64,000 bases of DNA from Pseudomonadota bacterium (GTDB lineage Bacteria > Pseudomonadota > Gammaproteobacteria > JAADHS01): assembly GCA_021821045.1 (NCBI GenBank), contig JAKACW010000002.1, positions 51,034 through 115,033 on the forward strand. The letters run 5' to 3'. The translations under genes and the position numbers were made by a program. The notes beneath the pieces were generated by a model. The model had not been told where the DNA came from and did no database searches. It saw only the letters and a list, made by a program, of their open reading frames with translations. Every line of letters begins with the position of its first letter. Within the stretch, counting starts at the first letter, position 1. Below, one piece after another: positions 51,963 to 61,710 of this stretch.

Positions 51963-54368
51963 TTGACGTCGAGCGAGCGACTGGCCGAATCTTTTGCCGC
52001 CAACCCAGATCAATGGTATTTGCTGTTTCGCGCGCTGACGAGCCCGCAAAAGCCCTTCTGGCTGCGCTCGGAAATCTGGGACATCTACACCGTCCACTGC
52101 GAAAAGAACACGGACTCTGTGTTGCGCGCCCTTCAGGTCGAGACGATTTTCCGATCCGCGCAAGAAGCCGCCGTCGGACCGCCGTGGATTTACCTGGCCA
52201 TTCGACCTCAAGTCGCCCGGTGGGAGTATCTGCGGATTCACGTCGAAAGCATGCAAATCGACTCGATCACCGTCAACGAATTTTTGCGCTTCAAGGAGTC
52301 CCTGGTCGGTGGCGGCCCTAACCGCGACGAATGGATACTCGAGTTTGACCTGCAGCCGTTCAACCGTGACTTCCCCAAGCTGAAGGAATCGCGGTCGATT
52401 GGACGGGGCGTTGAATTCCTCAATCGGCGTCTGTCGAGCCAACTGTTTCAGGATGGCGTTGGGAATCAACGCTTGCTCGAGTTTCTCAGCGTGCATCAAT
52501 ACAAGGGCCAGCAGCTGATGCTCAACAGCAGGATCTCGGGAATCGAGCCGCTGCGTCAGCGTATTCGCTTGGCCTTGGAATACCTTGCGACATGTCCGGG
52601 CGAGAGTGTCTGGGACGATGTCTGCCATCGCATGCAGGAGTATGGATTCGAGCCCGGGTGGGGGCGCACCGTGGCGCGCATGAGCGACTCGCTGAGCCTG
52701 CTCTCCGACCTGCTCGAAGCACCCGAGCCGATCGCGTTAGAGCGCTTTCTGCGGCGCATACCGATGATATTCAATATGGCGATACTCTCGCCCCACGGTT
52801 ACTTTGGTCAGGCCAACGTGCTCGGTTTGCCGGATACAGGCGGCCAGGTCGTCTACATTCTCGATCAGGTTCGCGCCCTCGAGAGAGAGATGCGGACTCG
52901 GCTGCACGAGCAAGGTCTGGAGATCGATCCGAGCATCCTCGTGATAACGCGGCTGATTCCCGAGTCGCCCAGCGGAACGACCTGCGATCAGCCCAGCGAG
53001 CCTATTGTCGGCACCAAGTACGCGCGAATATTGCGCGTGCCGTTCCGCACCGAAAGCGGCGAAATCGTTCCCCATTGGATCTCACGGTTTGAGATCTGGC
53101 CTTATCTCGAGCGATTTGCGTTCGACGTCGGGCGCGAGTTGCTCGCCGAATTTGGCGGGCGTCCGGACCTCGTTGTTGGAAACTATTCCGATGGCAACCT
53201 TGTCGCCTCGCTGTTGGCGCACCGGCTCGGCGTGACCCAGTGCAACATCGCCCATGCGTTGGAAAAAACGAAGTACCTCATGTCGGATCTTTACTGGAAG
53301 GAAAACGACGCGCAGTACCACTTCGCATGTCAGTTCACCGCCGACCTCATCGCGATGAACGCGGCTGATTTCATTATCGCCTCCACCTACCAGGAGATCG
53401 CCGGCCGGCAGGACGGCGTCGGCCAATACGAGAGCTATAGTTCTTTCACGTTGCCCGGACTCTACCGCGTTGCGCACGGTGTCGACATGTTCGATCCCAA
53501 ATTCAACATCGTTTCGCCGGGTGCGGATGCCGAGGTTTATTTTCCGTACAGCGAGACAAACCGGAGGCGAACGGCCCTGCACGACGAATTGAATGCCTTC
53601 TTGTTCGCCGATGAGCCGCGCCCCGACGCGCGCGGAAGGCTTGTCGCCCCCGACAAGCCCATTCTGTTTTCCATGGCCCGGCTTGATCATATTAAAAACC
53701 TGACCGGGCTGGTCGAATGGTTCGGTCGCAGTGAGGCGCTTCGGTCCGAGGCCAACTTGGTGATTGTCGGAGGCTCAATCAATCCCGCAGCTTCGGCGGA
53801 CCGCGAGGAGCAGGACCAAATTACCCGCATGCATTCCCTGATGGATCAGTACGGGTTGGACGGAAACATGCGCTGGCTCGGCGCGCGCTTGGAAAAAAAC
53901 TTTGCCGGCGAATTGTACCGTTGCATCGCCGATAAAAAGGGCGCGTTTGTTCAGCCCGCGCTATTCGAAGCCTTCGGCTTGACGGTTATCGAGGCCATGG
54001 CCTCGGGGCTGCCGACCTTCGCCACATGCTACGGCGGCCCCCTCGAGATAATCGTCGATGGCGTATCGGGATTTCACATCGACCCGAACTATGGCGAGGC
54101 GGCCGCCAAGCGCATGGCGGATTTTTTCGCCAATTGCCGCGCCGATCCGCAGTATTGGCAACGCATGTCCCACGGCGCCATACGGAGGGTTGAGGAGCGC
54201 TATACTTGGGCGTTGTATGCTGAACGCATGATGACGCTTTCGCGCATCTACGGTTTTTGGAAATACGTGACCAATCTAGAGCGGGACGAAACACGGCGTT
54301 ACTTGGAGATGTTTTACGGACTGATGTTCCGACCGCTTGCCAAGACGATGGCTGTCGAAAACCGCTGA
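51963..54368 (+). CDS. Sucrose synthase
   Basis: 801 residues, the length of bacterial and plant sucrose synthases. It reversibly converts sucrose and a nucleoside diphosphate to fructose and nucleotide glucose. Residues 1-260 are the regulatory N-terminal region. The GT-B catalytic part (GT4) has Asp-Thr-Gly-Gly-Gln-Val-Val-Tyr near 287, Ser-Met-Ala-Arg-Leu-Asp-His-Ile-Lys-Asn-Leu-Thr-Gly near 570 and Glu-Ala-Phe-Gly-Leu-Thr-Val-Ile-Glu-Ala-Met near 670. TTG 51963 is preceded by AGGAGA 6 bases upstream. It follows the synthase/phosphatase by 23 bases. The preferred nucleotide (UDP or ADP) cannot be read from sequence by eye. Confidence 0.94.
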   Translation: MTSSERLAESFAANPDQWYLLFRALTSPQKPFWLRSEIWDIYTVHCEKNTDSVLRALQVETIFRSAQEAAVGPPWIYLAIRPQVARWEYLRIHVESMQIDSITVNEFLRFKESLVGGGPNRDEWILEFDLQPFNRDFPKLKESRSIGRGVEFLNRRLSSQLFQDGVGNQRLLEFLSVHQYKGQQLMLNSRISGIEPLRQRIRLALEYLATCPGESVWDDVCHRMQEYGFEPGWGRTVARMSDSLSLLSDLLEAPEPIALERFLRRIPMIFNMAILSPHGYFGQANVLGLPDTGGQVVYILDQVRALEREMRTRLHEQGLEIDPSILVITRLIPESPSGTTCDQPSEPIVGTKYARILRVPFRTESGEIVPHWISRFEIWPYLERFAFDVGRELLAEFGGRPDLVVGNYSDGNLVASLLAHRLGVTQCNIAHALEKTKYLMSDLYWKENDAQYHFACQFTADLIAMNAADFIIASTYQEIAGRQDGVGQYESYSSFTLPGLYRVAHGVDMFDPKFNIVSPGADAEVYFPYSETNRRRTALHDELNAFLFADEPRPDARGRLVAPDKPILFSMARLDHIKNLTGLVEWFGRSEALRSEANLVIVGGSINPAASADREEQDQITRMHSLMDQYGLDGNMRWLGARLEKNFAGELYRCIADKKGAFVQPALFEAFGLTVIEAMASGLPTFATCYGGPLEIIVDGVSGFHIDPNYGEAAAKRMADFFANCRADPQYWQRMSHGAIRRVEERYTWALYAERMMTLSRIYGFWKYVTNLERDETRRYLEMFYGLMFRPLAKTMAVENR

Positions 54369-54480
54369 CCGCGGCGCCTGCCCCCGTGATGCCTTTGCAG
54401 TTTGTCAAGCTACAACAGTTTGGCGGGCTGTGGTTTAATGAGTCTCCTTTCTTACCAGCGTTAAATCCTCTCGTTCCTTT

Positions 54481-56490
54481 ATGGCGTTGAACGACCGACA
54501 AAAAGAAGCCGTGCATTACCTGTCGGGGCCGCTGCTCGTATTGGCGGGCGCGGGCAGCGGAAAAACAAAGGTGATCACGGAAAAGATTCTTCACCTCACG
54601 TCCGACGGCAAGTTGGCGGGCAAGCACATCTTTGCTGTCACCTTCACCAACAAAGCCGCTAGAGAAATGAAGGAGCGGGTCAGCCAAGCGCAACGGGCCA
54701 AGGAGGCGGGACAAGTTCAGATCTCGACCTTTCATACCCTTGGACTGAAAATGCTGCAGCGCGACGGTAAGGAGCTGGGATACAAAAAAAACATCACCAT
54801 CTACGACGCCGACGACACACTTGGATTGATCAAACAGATCACCCACGACGACGCCAAGCGCGCGGACAGTCCCCTGCCCTTGCTGCAGAGCCAAATTTCC
54901 CGCTGGAAGAATGCGATGGTTGTGCCGCAGACCGCGTTGAGTCAGGCCTCGGACGACGCCGGCTATCGGGCAGCGATCGTTTATGGCGAGTATCAGCGCT
55001 TATTAAAGGCCTACAACGCCGTCGATTTCGATGATCTCATTGCCCTACCCGTGCGCCTGCTGAGCGAGCATCCGGACGTGCGCGAGCGCTGGCAGAACAG
55101 AGTTCGCTATCTGCTCGTCGATGAGTATCAGGATACCAACGCGGCGCAGTACCAGTTAATGAAGCATCTGGCCGGCCCGCAGGCCCGTTTTACCGTTGTG
55201 GGCGACGACGACCAATCCATCTACGCCTGGCGCGGCGCTCGACCCGAGAATATGCGAACGCTCAGCGACGACTATCCGCAGCTAATGGTGATCAAGCTCG
55301 AGCAAAACTATCGATCCACGTCGCGGATTCTGCGTGCCGCGAATCAGTTGATCGGGAACAATCCGCACGTCTTCGAAAAGCGGCTGTGGAGCGACATCGG
55401 CTTGGGCGAACCGCTGAGGGTGTTGCAGGCCAAGGACGAAGAGCACGAGGCCCACAAGGTGGTGTCGGAGTTGTTGGCCCACAAGTTCAAGGCGCGCACG
55501 CGTTTTTCCGATTACGCCGTGTTGTACCGTAGCAATCATCAATCGCGTCTGATTGAAAAGGCCTTCCGCGAGAACAATATTCCGTATCGATTGAGCGGTG
55601 GCACCTCTTTTTTCTCCTACATGGAAGTACGCGATTTCATGGCGTATCTTCGTTTGCTCGTCAACGACGACGATGACGCGGCATTTCTTCGAATAATAAA
55701 TACGCCGCGTCGAGAAATCGGGGCGCAAACCATAGAAAAGCTTGCGCACTACGCTCAGATGCGCGGCATCAGCCTGTTCGCAGCGTGTTTTGAGCTCGGT
55801 CTGCGTCAGCATTTGACGGACAAGGCGTGCGACAAACTGTCCGAATTCGGCGACCTCATCGCGCGATTCAGCGATGAAGCGCAGCGCGGCAATGCAACGG
55901 CGTGCGTCAAGGCGCTGTTGGACGCCACACGCTACCGTGAGTGGCTGGTCGATCAAGCGCCCAACCCCAAGGCCGCGGAGCGGCGGCTGGAGAACGTTGC
56001 GGATTTGGTATCCTGGATCGAGCGCATCGCCGAGCGGGATCTAAAGGACAAGAATCTCGCCAGCGTGGTCAGTCATCTCATGCTCATGGATATTCTCGAT
56101 CGCAACCAAGATGAGGCGCAGTCCGATCAAGTTCAGTTGATGACGCTGCACGCAGCCAAGGGCCTGGAGTTCGCCCACGTTTATATCATCGGCATGGAGG
56201 AAGAACTTCTTCCCCATCGCACCAGCATCGATGAGGACACCATCGAGGAAGAGCGGAGGCTGGCCTATGTGGGCATCACGCGTGCTCGACAGACACTCAC
56301 GTTCACCTACGCCGAGAAGCGCCGCAAGCAAGGCGAAGCGGTTTCCTGTGAACCCAGCCGCTTTCTGGGCGAACTCCCCGAACAAGATCTCGCGTTCGAA
56401 AGGCCTGGGCAGCCGGTCGATCCCGTTCAACGGCAGGAAAAAGGCCAAGCGCATTTAGCTAATTTGCGCGGTTTGCTGGGTACGCGCTGA
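54481..56490 (+). CDS. rep: ATP-dependent DNA helicase Rep
   Basis: 669 residues, superfamily 1A 3'-5' helicase matching Rep rather than UvrD by its length and the start Leu-Asn-Asp-Arg-Gln-Lys-Glu-Ala-Val. It removes proteins ahead of replication forks. Motif I is Ala-Gly-Ala-Gly-Ser-Gly-Lys-Thr near residues 22-29. Motif II is Leu-Leu-Val-Asp-Glu-Tyr-Gln-Asp-Thr, motif III Gly-Asp-Asp-Asp-Gln-Ser-Ile-Tyr-Ala-Trp-Arg-Gly-Ala, motif IV Glu-Gln-Asn-Tyr-Arg-Ser, motif V Thr-Leu-His-Ala-Ala-Lys-Gly-Leu-Glu-Phe, and motif VI Val-Gly-Ile-Thr-Arg-Ala-Arg. No ribosome site is evident before ATG 54481. The next gene starts 6 bases after its stop. Confidence 0.96.
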   Translation: MALNDRQKEAVHYLSGPLLVLAGAGSGKTKVITEKILHLTSDGKLAGKHIFAVTFTNKAAREMKERVSQAQRAKEAGQVQISTFHTLGLKMLQRDGKELGYKKNITIYDADDTLGLIKQITHDDAKRADSPLPLLQSQISRWKNAMVVPQTALSQASDDAGYRAAIVYGEYQRLLKAYNAVDFDDLIALPVRLLSEHPDVRERWQNRVRYLLVDEYQDTNAAQYQLMKHLAGPQARFTVVGDDDQSIYAWRGARPENMRTLSDDYPQLMVIKLEQNYRSTSRILRAANQLIGNNPHVFEKRLWSDIGLGEPLRVLQAKDEEHEAHKVVSELLAHKFKARTRFSDYAVLYRSNHQSRLIEKAFRENNIPYRLSGGTSFFSYMEVRDFMAYLRLLVNDDDDAAFLRIINTPRREIGAQTIEKLAHYAQMRGISLFAACFELGLRQHLTDKACDKLSEFGDLIARFSDEAQRGNATACVKALLDATRYREWLVDQAPNPKAAERRLENVADLVSWIERIAERDLKDKNLASVVSHLMLMDILDRNQDEAQSDQVQLMTLHAAKGLEFAHVYIIGMEEELLPHRTSIDEDTIEEERRLAYVGITRARQTLTFTYAEKRRKQGEAVSCEPSRFLGELPEQDLAFERPGQPVDPVQRQEKGQAHLANLRGLLGTR

Positions 56491-56496
56491 ACGAAA

Positions 56497-58383
56497 ATGT
56501 TGGGCCAATCGCGCATGGGGGGACAATGGAGGACGCTACCGTTGGCGCAAAGGTGTCGTAACTTCGCGCTGCCGCTTGCTTTGCTCGCCGCCTGCGCAAC
56601 ATCCGCCGCCGAACCCCTGCGCGTGCCGATAACCCTGTCGGAGGAGTTCATCGCCGCCGCGGTGAAATCACATTTGTTTACGTTGAAAGGGGATGTGCTG
56701 CGCGTCAACGATGACGGCAGCGGTTGCCAGTATCTCGAACTGTCCCGTCCGCAGATTGCGGTGGAGGACGGTTTCATAAACGTCAAAGCGGATGCGGAGG
56801 CGCGCGTCGGGCGGCTTTTTGGCGGCAACTGTATGTTGATGTTGGACTGGCGCGGCAAGCTCGACATCGATCAGATTCTTTACGTCGATGCGGGACGGCA
56901 GATGTTGCGGACCAAGCCCCGAGCGATCCGATTTTATGATGCCAACGGCACTGCGCTCCATTCGTCGAACGTTCTGTGGCAGTGGGCCGAGGAGTACCTG
57001 AGGACGGCATTGGACGCGACGGTTGTAGACCTGCAAACATCGATCGCTGGAATCAACCAAGTACTTGCACAGTTTCTCGATCAGGGCGAGGGTTTGTCTG
57101 TGCCGGGGCGTTTCGACTTGGCCTTAGGCGGCGTTGAGGTGCGCAAGGATGAGGTGGCGGTCACGTTTGTTGGTCAGCTCCCGCTGGCCATCGGCGCCGT
57201 TTCCGATTCGCAAGCCGTCGTCGCCCTCTCGCCCGACGAATTGCAGCGTTTCGAGGCGCGGCTAAATGCTTTGGATGCGTTTTTCACCTATGTCATCAAA
57301 AAGAGCGTCGACGATGGGACCGACGGTGAACTGCGCTCCCAGCTTTTCGAGTCGCTGATCGAGATTCGCTATGCCTTGAATGAAGCACTGGTTAGTCCGG
57401 CGAAACCGCAGGCGAGCGACCCCGTGCGCGCGCTTTTCGTCGAACAGTGGGACAAGTTGGCGCCCGTCGTTTCGCGCGTCGGCGGCCGACAGATCGGCGA
57501 GCAGTCGGCGCTGAATTTTCTTGCCTTCGTTGCCGGCGCGGACGCGCTGACAGCGGTGGACAAGCTCGGCCCCGAATACGGCGTGGAGATTTCCACCGAT
57601 GGGTTGCGCCGACTGGCAAGATTGTTGGCTCCGGCGGACGCGGCGGATCCGGTCGATTACTCCGAGCAACCCGATGCGGAGCTGGAGAATGACTTTCTTC
57701 TCGGAATCGAACCGGGCGCCGAAACCGATAATCTTTTGCCTTTGATCTGGGATTTTTTCGTCGCGCCCGCGTACGCAAGCACCAAACCCGATGCGGCCCT
57801 GCTAAAAAAACTCAACAACTGGGTGCCCAAAACGAGGGATATGGACGACTACCTGCCCATGGTGCAAGTGGTAATCGACCGAGCGCTGAACGACGTGTTG
57901 AAGCGCAAGGGCTTGGAAAAGGACTATGTCGCGATCTATCGGGCCACGGTGATCACCGCCGCGTGGCAGGAAAGCTGTTGGCGCCAGTATGTCGACGATA
58001 AAGGCAAACGCATGCCGTTACGCTCCGGTGCCGGCGATATCGGCCTCATGCAAGTCAATCCACGGGTTTGGCGGGGCTTCTACCAGACCGATGGTTTGAA
58101 GTGGGATATTTTCTACAATGCACAAGCCGGGGCGGATATTTTGCTGCATTACATGAAAAACTACGCGTTGAAGAAAGCCGAGCACAAGATCACCGGAAAA
58201 ATAGACAATCTAGCGCGCGCGACTTATTCCGCATACAACGGCGGTCCGCGCCAGTTGAGCCGTTACCGGCAGAAAGACGCTTCCCCCCACGGCCGATTGG
58301 CCGATAAAGCCTTTAACGAAAAATACCTTCAAGTGCGCGCCGGGAATGAAATGGCGGTGCGTACTTGTTACGTTGGCGGGTAA
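56497..58383 (+). CDS. Lipoprotein-like lytic transglycosylase (SLT domain) with long unassigned N-terminal region
   Basis: 628 residues. A signal sequence ends in Leu-Ala-Ala-Cys with Cys33, a good lipobox, followed by Ala-Thr, so an outer-membrane lipoprotein is plausible. The last 150 residues are an SLT-type lytic transglycosylase: catalytic Glu in Ala-Trp-Gln-Glu-Ser-Cys-Trp near 492, Gly-Asp-Ile-Gly-Leu-Met-Gln-Val-Asn near 515, and Tyr-Asn-Gly-Gly-Pro. Residues about 40-450 match no family I recognise. They begin with a beta-rich section (about 40-240) reminiscent of lipid-binding or barrel-like folds, then a helical stretch. ATG 56515 is an alternative start. It may be co-transcribed with rep. 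Confidence 0.85.
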   Translation: MLGQSRMGGQWRTLPLAQRCRNFALPLALLAACATSAAEPLRVPITLSEEFIAAAVKSHLFTLKGDVLRVNDDGSGCQYLELSRPQIAVEDGFINVKADAEARVGRLFGGNCMLMLDWRGKLDIDQILYVDAGRQMLRTKPRAIRFYDANGTALHSSNVLWQWAEEYLRTALDATVVDLQTSIAGINQVLAQFLDQGEGLSVPGRFDLALGGVEVRKDEVAVTFVGQLPLAIGAVSDSQAVVALSPDELQRFEARLNALDAFFTYVIKKSVDDGTDGELRSQLFESLIEIRYALNEALVSPAKPQASDPVRALFVEQWDKLAPVVSRVGGRQIGEQSALNFLAFVAGADALTAVDKLGPEYGVEISTDGLRRLARLLAPADAADPVDYSEQPDAELENDFLLGIEPGAETDNLLPLIWDFFVAPAYASTKPDAALLKKLNNWVPKTRDMDDYLPMVQVVIDRALNDVLKRKGLEKDYVAIYRATVITAAWQESCWRQYVDDKGKRMPLRSGAGDIGLMQVNPRVWRGFYQTDGLKWDIFYNAQAGADILLHYMKNYALKKAEHKITGKIDNLARATYSAYNGGPRQLSRYRQKDASPHGRLADKAFNEKYLQVRAGNEMAVRTCYVGG

Positions 58384-58516
58384 GCGGTGACGTGGCCGGT
58401 ACATCCGCCCCGCGAGCTCCCGCCGGTCGATCAAATCCCACGCGCGCTGCGTCGTTTTCGAGTGGGTCATAATCAAACTGGCGGGTGTCGCCTTTGCGCA
58501 CAATGTCGCATACTAT

Positions 58517-58532
58517 ACGTAGGTACGTAGGT
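58517..58532 (+). repeat. Tandem 8-base repeat upstream of the GGDEF/EAL gene
   Basis: ACGTAGGT occurs twice in direct succession, followed by AG, in the 247-base gap after the lytic transglycosylase gene. It could be a regulator-binding site or chance. Nothing else is recognisable in that gap. Confidence 0.3.
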
Positions 58533-58630
58533 AGTTTGCGGCGGGCCATGAACTGTTTGCTTCACCAGCCGCTTGATTCATTGCCGAATCCCCAAGGGTG
58601 TCGTTGTCACGGTTCAGTCCCTTTCCGTTT

Positions 58631-61600
58631 ATGAAATCAAAACCGAAAACAACCTCGCAGAAGACGCGTTCCGATGTCGTGGGCGAAACCGACGTCAATG
58701 TGCTGGCTGATCCACATCTTGCCACCGCCATCGCCGAGGCGAGTCCGGATTTGATCTTCGTGTTTAACTTGCACGCGATGCGTCCCGTTTATGTCAATCG
58801 GCGTCTTGCTCCCACGTTGGGCTACTCGGCAGAAGCGGAGTCGTTGTCTACGGAGGAGTTTCTGCGTCGCACTATGCATCCCGACGACCAGTCGCAGTTG
58901 CCGCGGTGGTTTGCGCGCTTCGATTCGATTTCAGACGGCGAGGTCGTGGGCCAAGCTTATCGACTGAAGGACAGCGTCGGACAATGGCACTGGTTTCAAA
59001 GCCGCAGCCGAGTATTCAAGCGCGACGCAAACGGCAAGCCAACGCATATCATCGGTACGTCGCGCGACGTCACGGACGCCAAGGAGGTCGAGCGCAAGCT
59101 TGGGGAGTCCGAGCGACGTTATCGAACGTTGGTTGAGAACGCCGACGATCCTATTGTGCTGGCGGATTCGTCGGGTCGACTGCTGTTTCGAAACCCCGCC
59201 TATTATCACAGTCTGGGCTACGTCGATCGCGCTGAACTCAACGACGATTATCTCGACCCGGTGCATCCGGAAGACCGGGCGATCGTCATGAGCGCGTTTG
59301 AAACGCTGCGGGAATTGAATCAATCCCAATCGGTGGAATACCGGGCACGACATCGCAATGGGAGCTGGCGCCACCATTCAGCGCGTATCGTGCCCATCGA
59401 GGACGAAATCACAGGTGATCGGTCCGCTGTGCTAGCCATTATCCGCGACGTGACGGAGCACAAACAGTTGGAGCGCGCCATGGAAAAGGCCGCCACGGGG
59501 CTCGTTGCCAAGTCCGGTCGCGAGTTTTTCCAACTTTTGGCGCTTCACTTGGCTGAGGCGACGGATAGCGCTTGCGCGTTGATCGCGCGATCGGTTGAGT
59601 CTAAGCCGGATACGATCGAGTTTGTCGCGATGACCGTCGACGGCGTGATGCAAACTGAATTCGCCTTCCCGCTCAGCGGGACGCCGTGCGCCAATGTGTT
59701 GGGTCAAACCGTGTGCAGTTATCCGCAGGGTATTCAAAGCTTGTTTCCCGACGACAAGATGCTCGTCGAACTGGGCTTCGAGAGTTACGCGGGCGCGCCA
59801 TTGTTCCGCTCCGACGGCTCGCCTTCGGGAGTTCTGGCGGTGCTGGATCGCATCCCGATGAGCAATCCCCGTTTAGTGGAAAGTCTGCTGAGAATTTTTG
59901 CCGCCCGTGCGGCGGCGGAATTGGAGCGGCTGGATGCGGCGCGCGAGTTGATCGAACAGCGCGAGCGCATCGAGGTGACGCTGGACTCCATCGGCGACGG
60001 CATCGTCAGCGTCACCCGCGACGGCATTATCGACTACGTCAACAACGTTGCCGAGGAAATGATCGGAAGATCGTCCGACAATCTCCTCGGTCGACACTAC
60101 CTCGACGAACTGAGCCTGATGGACGAATTCGGTCGACGCGACCTGGCAAATCCATTGACGACCTGCCTTAAGGAGAGCCGCAGGACCGGATGGCTGGTCA
60201 ACTACGTTCTCGCTCATCGGCAGGGTAAGAAATCCGATGTCGAAGTTTCCGCCACCCCTCTGCGCAACAGCGCCGACGCCGTGGTCGGCGCCGTGCTCGC
60301 TATCCATGACATTTCCGCAACGACCGCGATGGCCAAGCAACTCGCCTATCACGCGGCGCATGACGCCCTCACCGGACTGGTAAATCGAAGAGAGTTCGAG
60401 CAGAAGCTGGAGCAGGCGCTGCTTCAAGCCAAGCGCACTGGCGGCGAGCACGTGCTTTGTTACTTGGATTTGGATCAGTTCAAGCTCGTAAACGACACCT
60501 GCGGGCACGTGGCGGGTGACGAGCTGCTGCGGCAACTGTCGGTATTGTTGCGCCGCCGGCTAAAAAATGCCGATGTGCTGGCCCGCCTCGGCGGCGACGA
60601 GTTTGGCCTGCTGCTGTTCGATCGACCCATCGAGGAAGCCTTGATAATCGCCGACGGGTTCCGCCAAGTGATTCGAGAATTCCGCTTCGCATGGGAGGGG
60701 CGCGTGTTCGAGATCGGCGTGAGCATGGGCGTGGTGCGCATCACCGCGCAAAGCGAAAATGTTACCACCATACTCAGCGCCGCGGATGTCGCGTGCTATG
60801 CGGCCAAGGATTTGGGGCGCAATCGTATTCACGTGTTCGAAGTCGATGACGCCGAACTGGTTCGCCGGCGCGGCGAGATGCATTGGACCGGCGATATCGT
60901 GCGTGCCTTGGAGTCCGGGCGGTTCACGCTGTATTTTCAGCCGATCATCCCACTAAACGGCAACCGATCGGATGTTCACGCCGAGTTTCTCCTGCGCATG
61001 CTCGACGATGAGAACAACATCATACCGCCGGGCTCGTTTATACCGGCGGCTGAGCGCTACAATTTGATGCCCGCCGTGGACCGATGGGTCGTTCGACACG
61101 TCTTCAAGTCCCTGGCGCCGGCGTTCCGGGACAATGCGATCGACTGCTCGGATGGGCTTTTCGCCATCAATATCTCGGGCACCTCGCTGTCAGACGATGG
61201 TTTCCTGGACTATGTGCGCGAGCAGTTCCATCGTTACGAAATTCCACCCCGGCGAATCTGTTTTGAAATCACGGAAACCGCGGCGATATCCAATCTTTCC
61301 AAGGCGATGCTCTTCATCAACGCGCTGCGGGAATTGGGTTGCCGCTTTGCCTTGGATGACTTCGGTTCGGGTTTATCCTCATTTACTTATCTGAAGACGC
61401 TACCAGTGGACTATCTCAAAATCGACGGCGCCTTTGTGCGAGACATGATTGATGATCCTATGGATGCGGCGATGGTGCGCGCCATTCAGGACATCGCCCA
61501 CGTGATGGGCGTCAAGACGATTGCCGAGTTCGTCGAAAAGAAACAGGTTTTCAGCGCGTTAACCAAAGCGGGCGTCGATTTCGCGCAAGGATTCTTTTGT

Positions 61601-61657
61601 GCCTCACCCCAACCGTTGACAAGTTTGCGGGGTTTGAAAGAAGCTTTGAGTCTATAG
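58631..61657 (+). CDS. PAS-PAS-GAF-PAS-GGDEF-EAL cyclic-di-GMP protein
   Basis: 1008 residues from ATG 58631 (GTG 58598 is possible); no membrane segments. Sensor domains are PAS (about 35-150), PAS (about 160-280), GAF (about 290-440) and PAS (about 450-565). The diguanylate cyclase domain (about 575-735) has an intact Arg-Leu-Gly-Gly-Asp-Glu-Phe near 655. The phosphodiesterase domain (about 745-1005) has Glu-Phe-Leu in place of Glu-Ala-Leu near 785, with the later metal and catalytic blocks present: Asn-Ile-Ser-Gly, Phe-Glu-Ile-Thr-Glu-Thr, Leu-Asp-Asp-Phe-Gly-Ser-Gly, Tyr-Leu-Lys-Ile-Asp. Both activities are therefore possible. Input signal unknown. Confidence 0.92.
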   Translation: MKSKPKTTSQKTRSDVVGETDVNVLADPHLATAIAEASPDLIFVFNLHAMRPVYVNRRLAPTLGYSAEAESLSTEEFLRRTMHPDDQSQLPRWFARFDSISDGEVVGQAYRLKDSVGQWHWFQSRSRVFKRDANGKPTHIIGTSRDVTDAKEVERKLGESERRYRTLVENADDPIVLADSSGRLLFRNPAYYHSLGYVDRAELNDDYLDPVHPEDRAIVMSAFETLRELNQSQSVEYRARHRNGSWRHHSARIVPIEDEITGDRSAVLAIIRDVTEHKQLERAMEKAATGLVAKSGREFFQLLALHLAEATDSACALIARSVESKPDTIEFVAMTVDGVMQTEFAFPLSGTPCANVLGQTVCSYPQGIQSLFPDDKMLVELGFESYAGAPLFRSDGSPSGVLAVLDRIPMSNPRLVESLLRIFAARAAAELERLDAARELIEQRERIEVTLDSIGDGIVSVTRDGIIDYVNNVAEEMIGRSSDNLLGRHYLDELSLMDEFGRRDLANPLTTCLKESRRTGWLVNYVLAHRQGKKSDVEVSATPLRNSADAVVGAVLAIHDISATTAMAKQLAYHAAHDALTGLVNRREFEQKLEQALLQAKRTGGEHVLCYLDLDQFKLVNDTCGHVAGDELLRQLSVLLRRRLKNADVLARLGGDEFGLLLFDRPIEEALIIADGFRQVIREFRFAWEGRVFEIGVSMGVVRITAQSENVTTILSAADVACYAAKDLGRNRIHVFEVDDAELVRRRGEMHWTGDIVRALESGRFTLYFQPIIPLNGNRSDVHAEFLLRMLDDENNIIPPGSFIPAAERYNLMPAVDRWVVRHVFKSLAPAFRDNAIDCSDGLFAINISGTSLSDDGFLDYVREQFHRYEIPPRRICFEITETAAISNLSKAMLFINALRELGCRFALDDFGSGLSSFTYLKTLPVDYLKIDGAFVRDMIDDPMDAAMVRAIQDIAHVMGVKTIAEFVEKKQVFSALTKAGVDFAQGFFCASPQPLTSLRGLKEALSL

Positions 61658-61710
61658 CGGCGTCGCTGTTAACGGCGCCAAGCCGAAGAACAACGAAGCA
61701 CCGAGAAACG

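Noticed and set aside
58517..58532. Iteron or CRISPR-like repeat
   Set aside because: Only two 8-base copies in tandem with no spacers or further copies.
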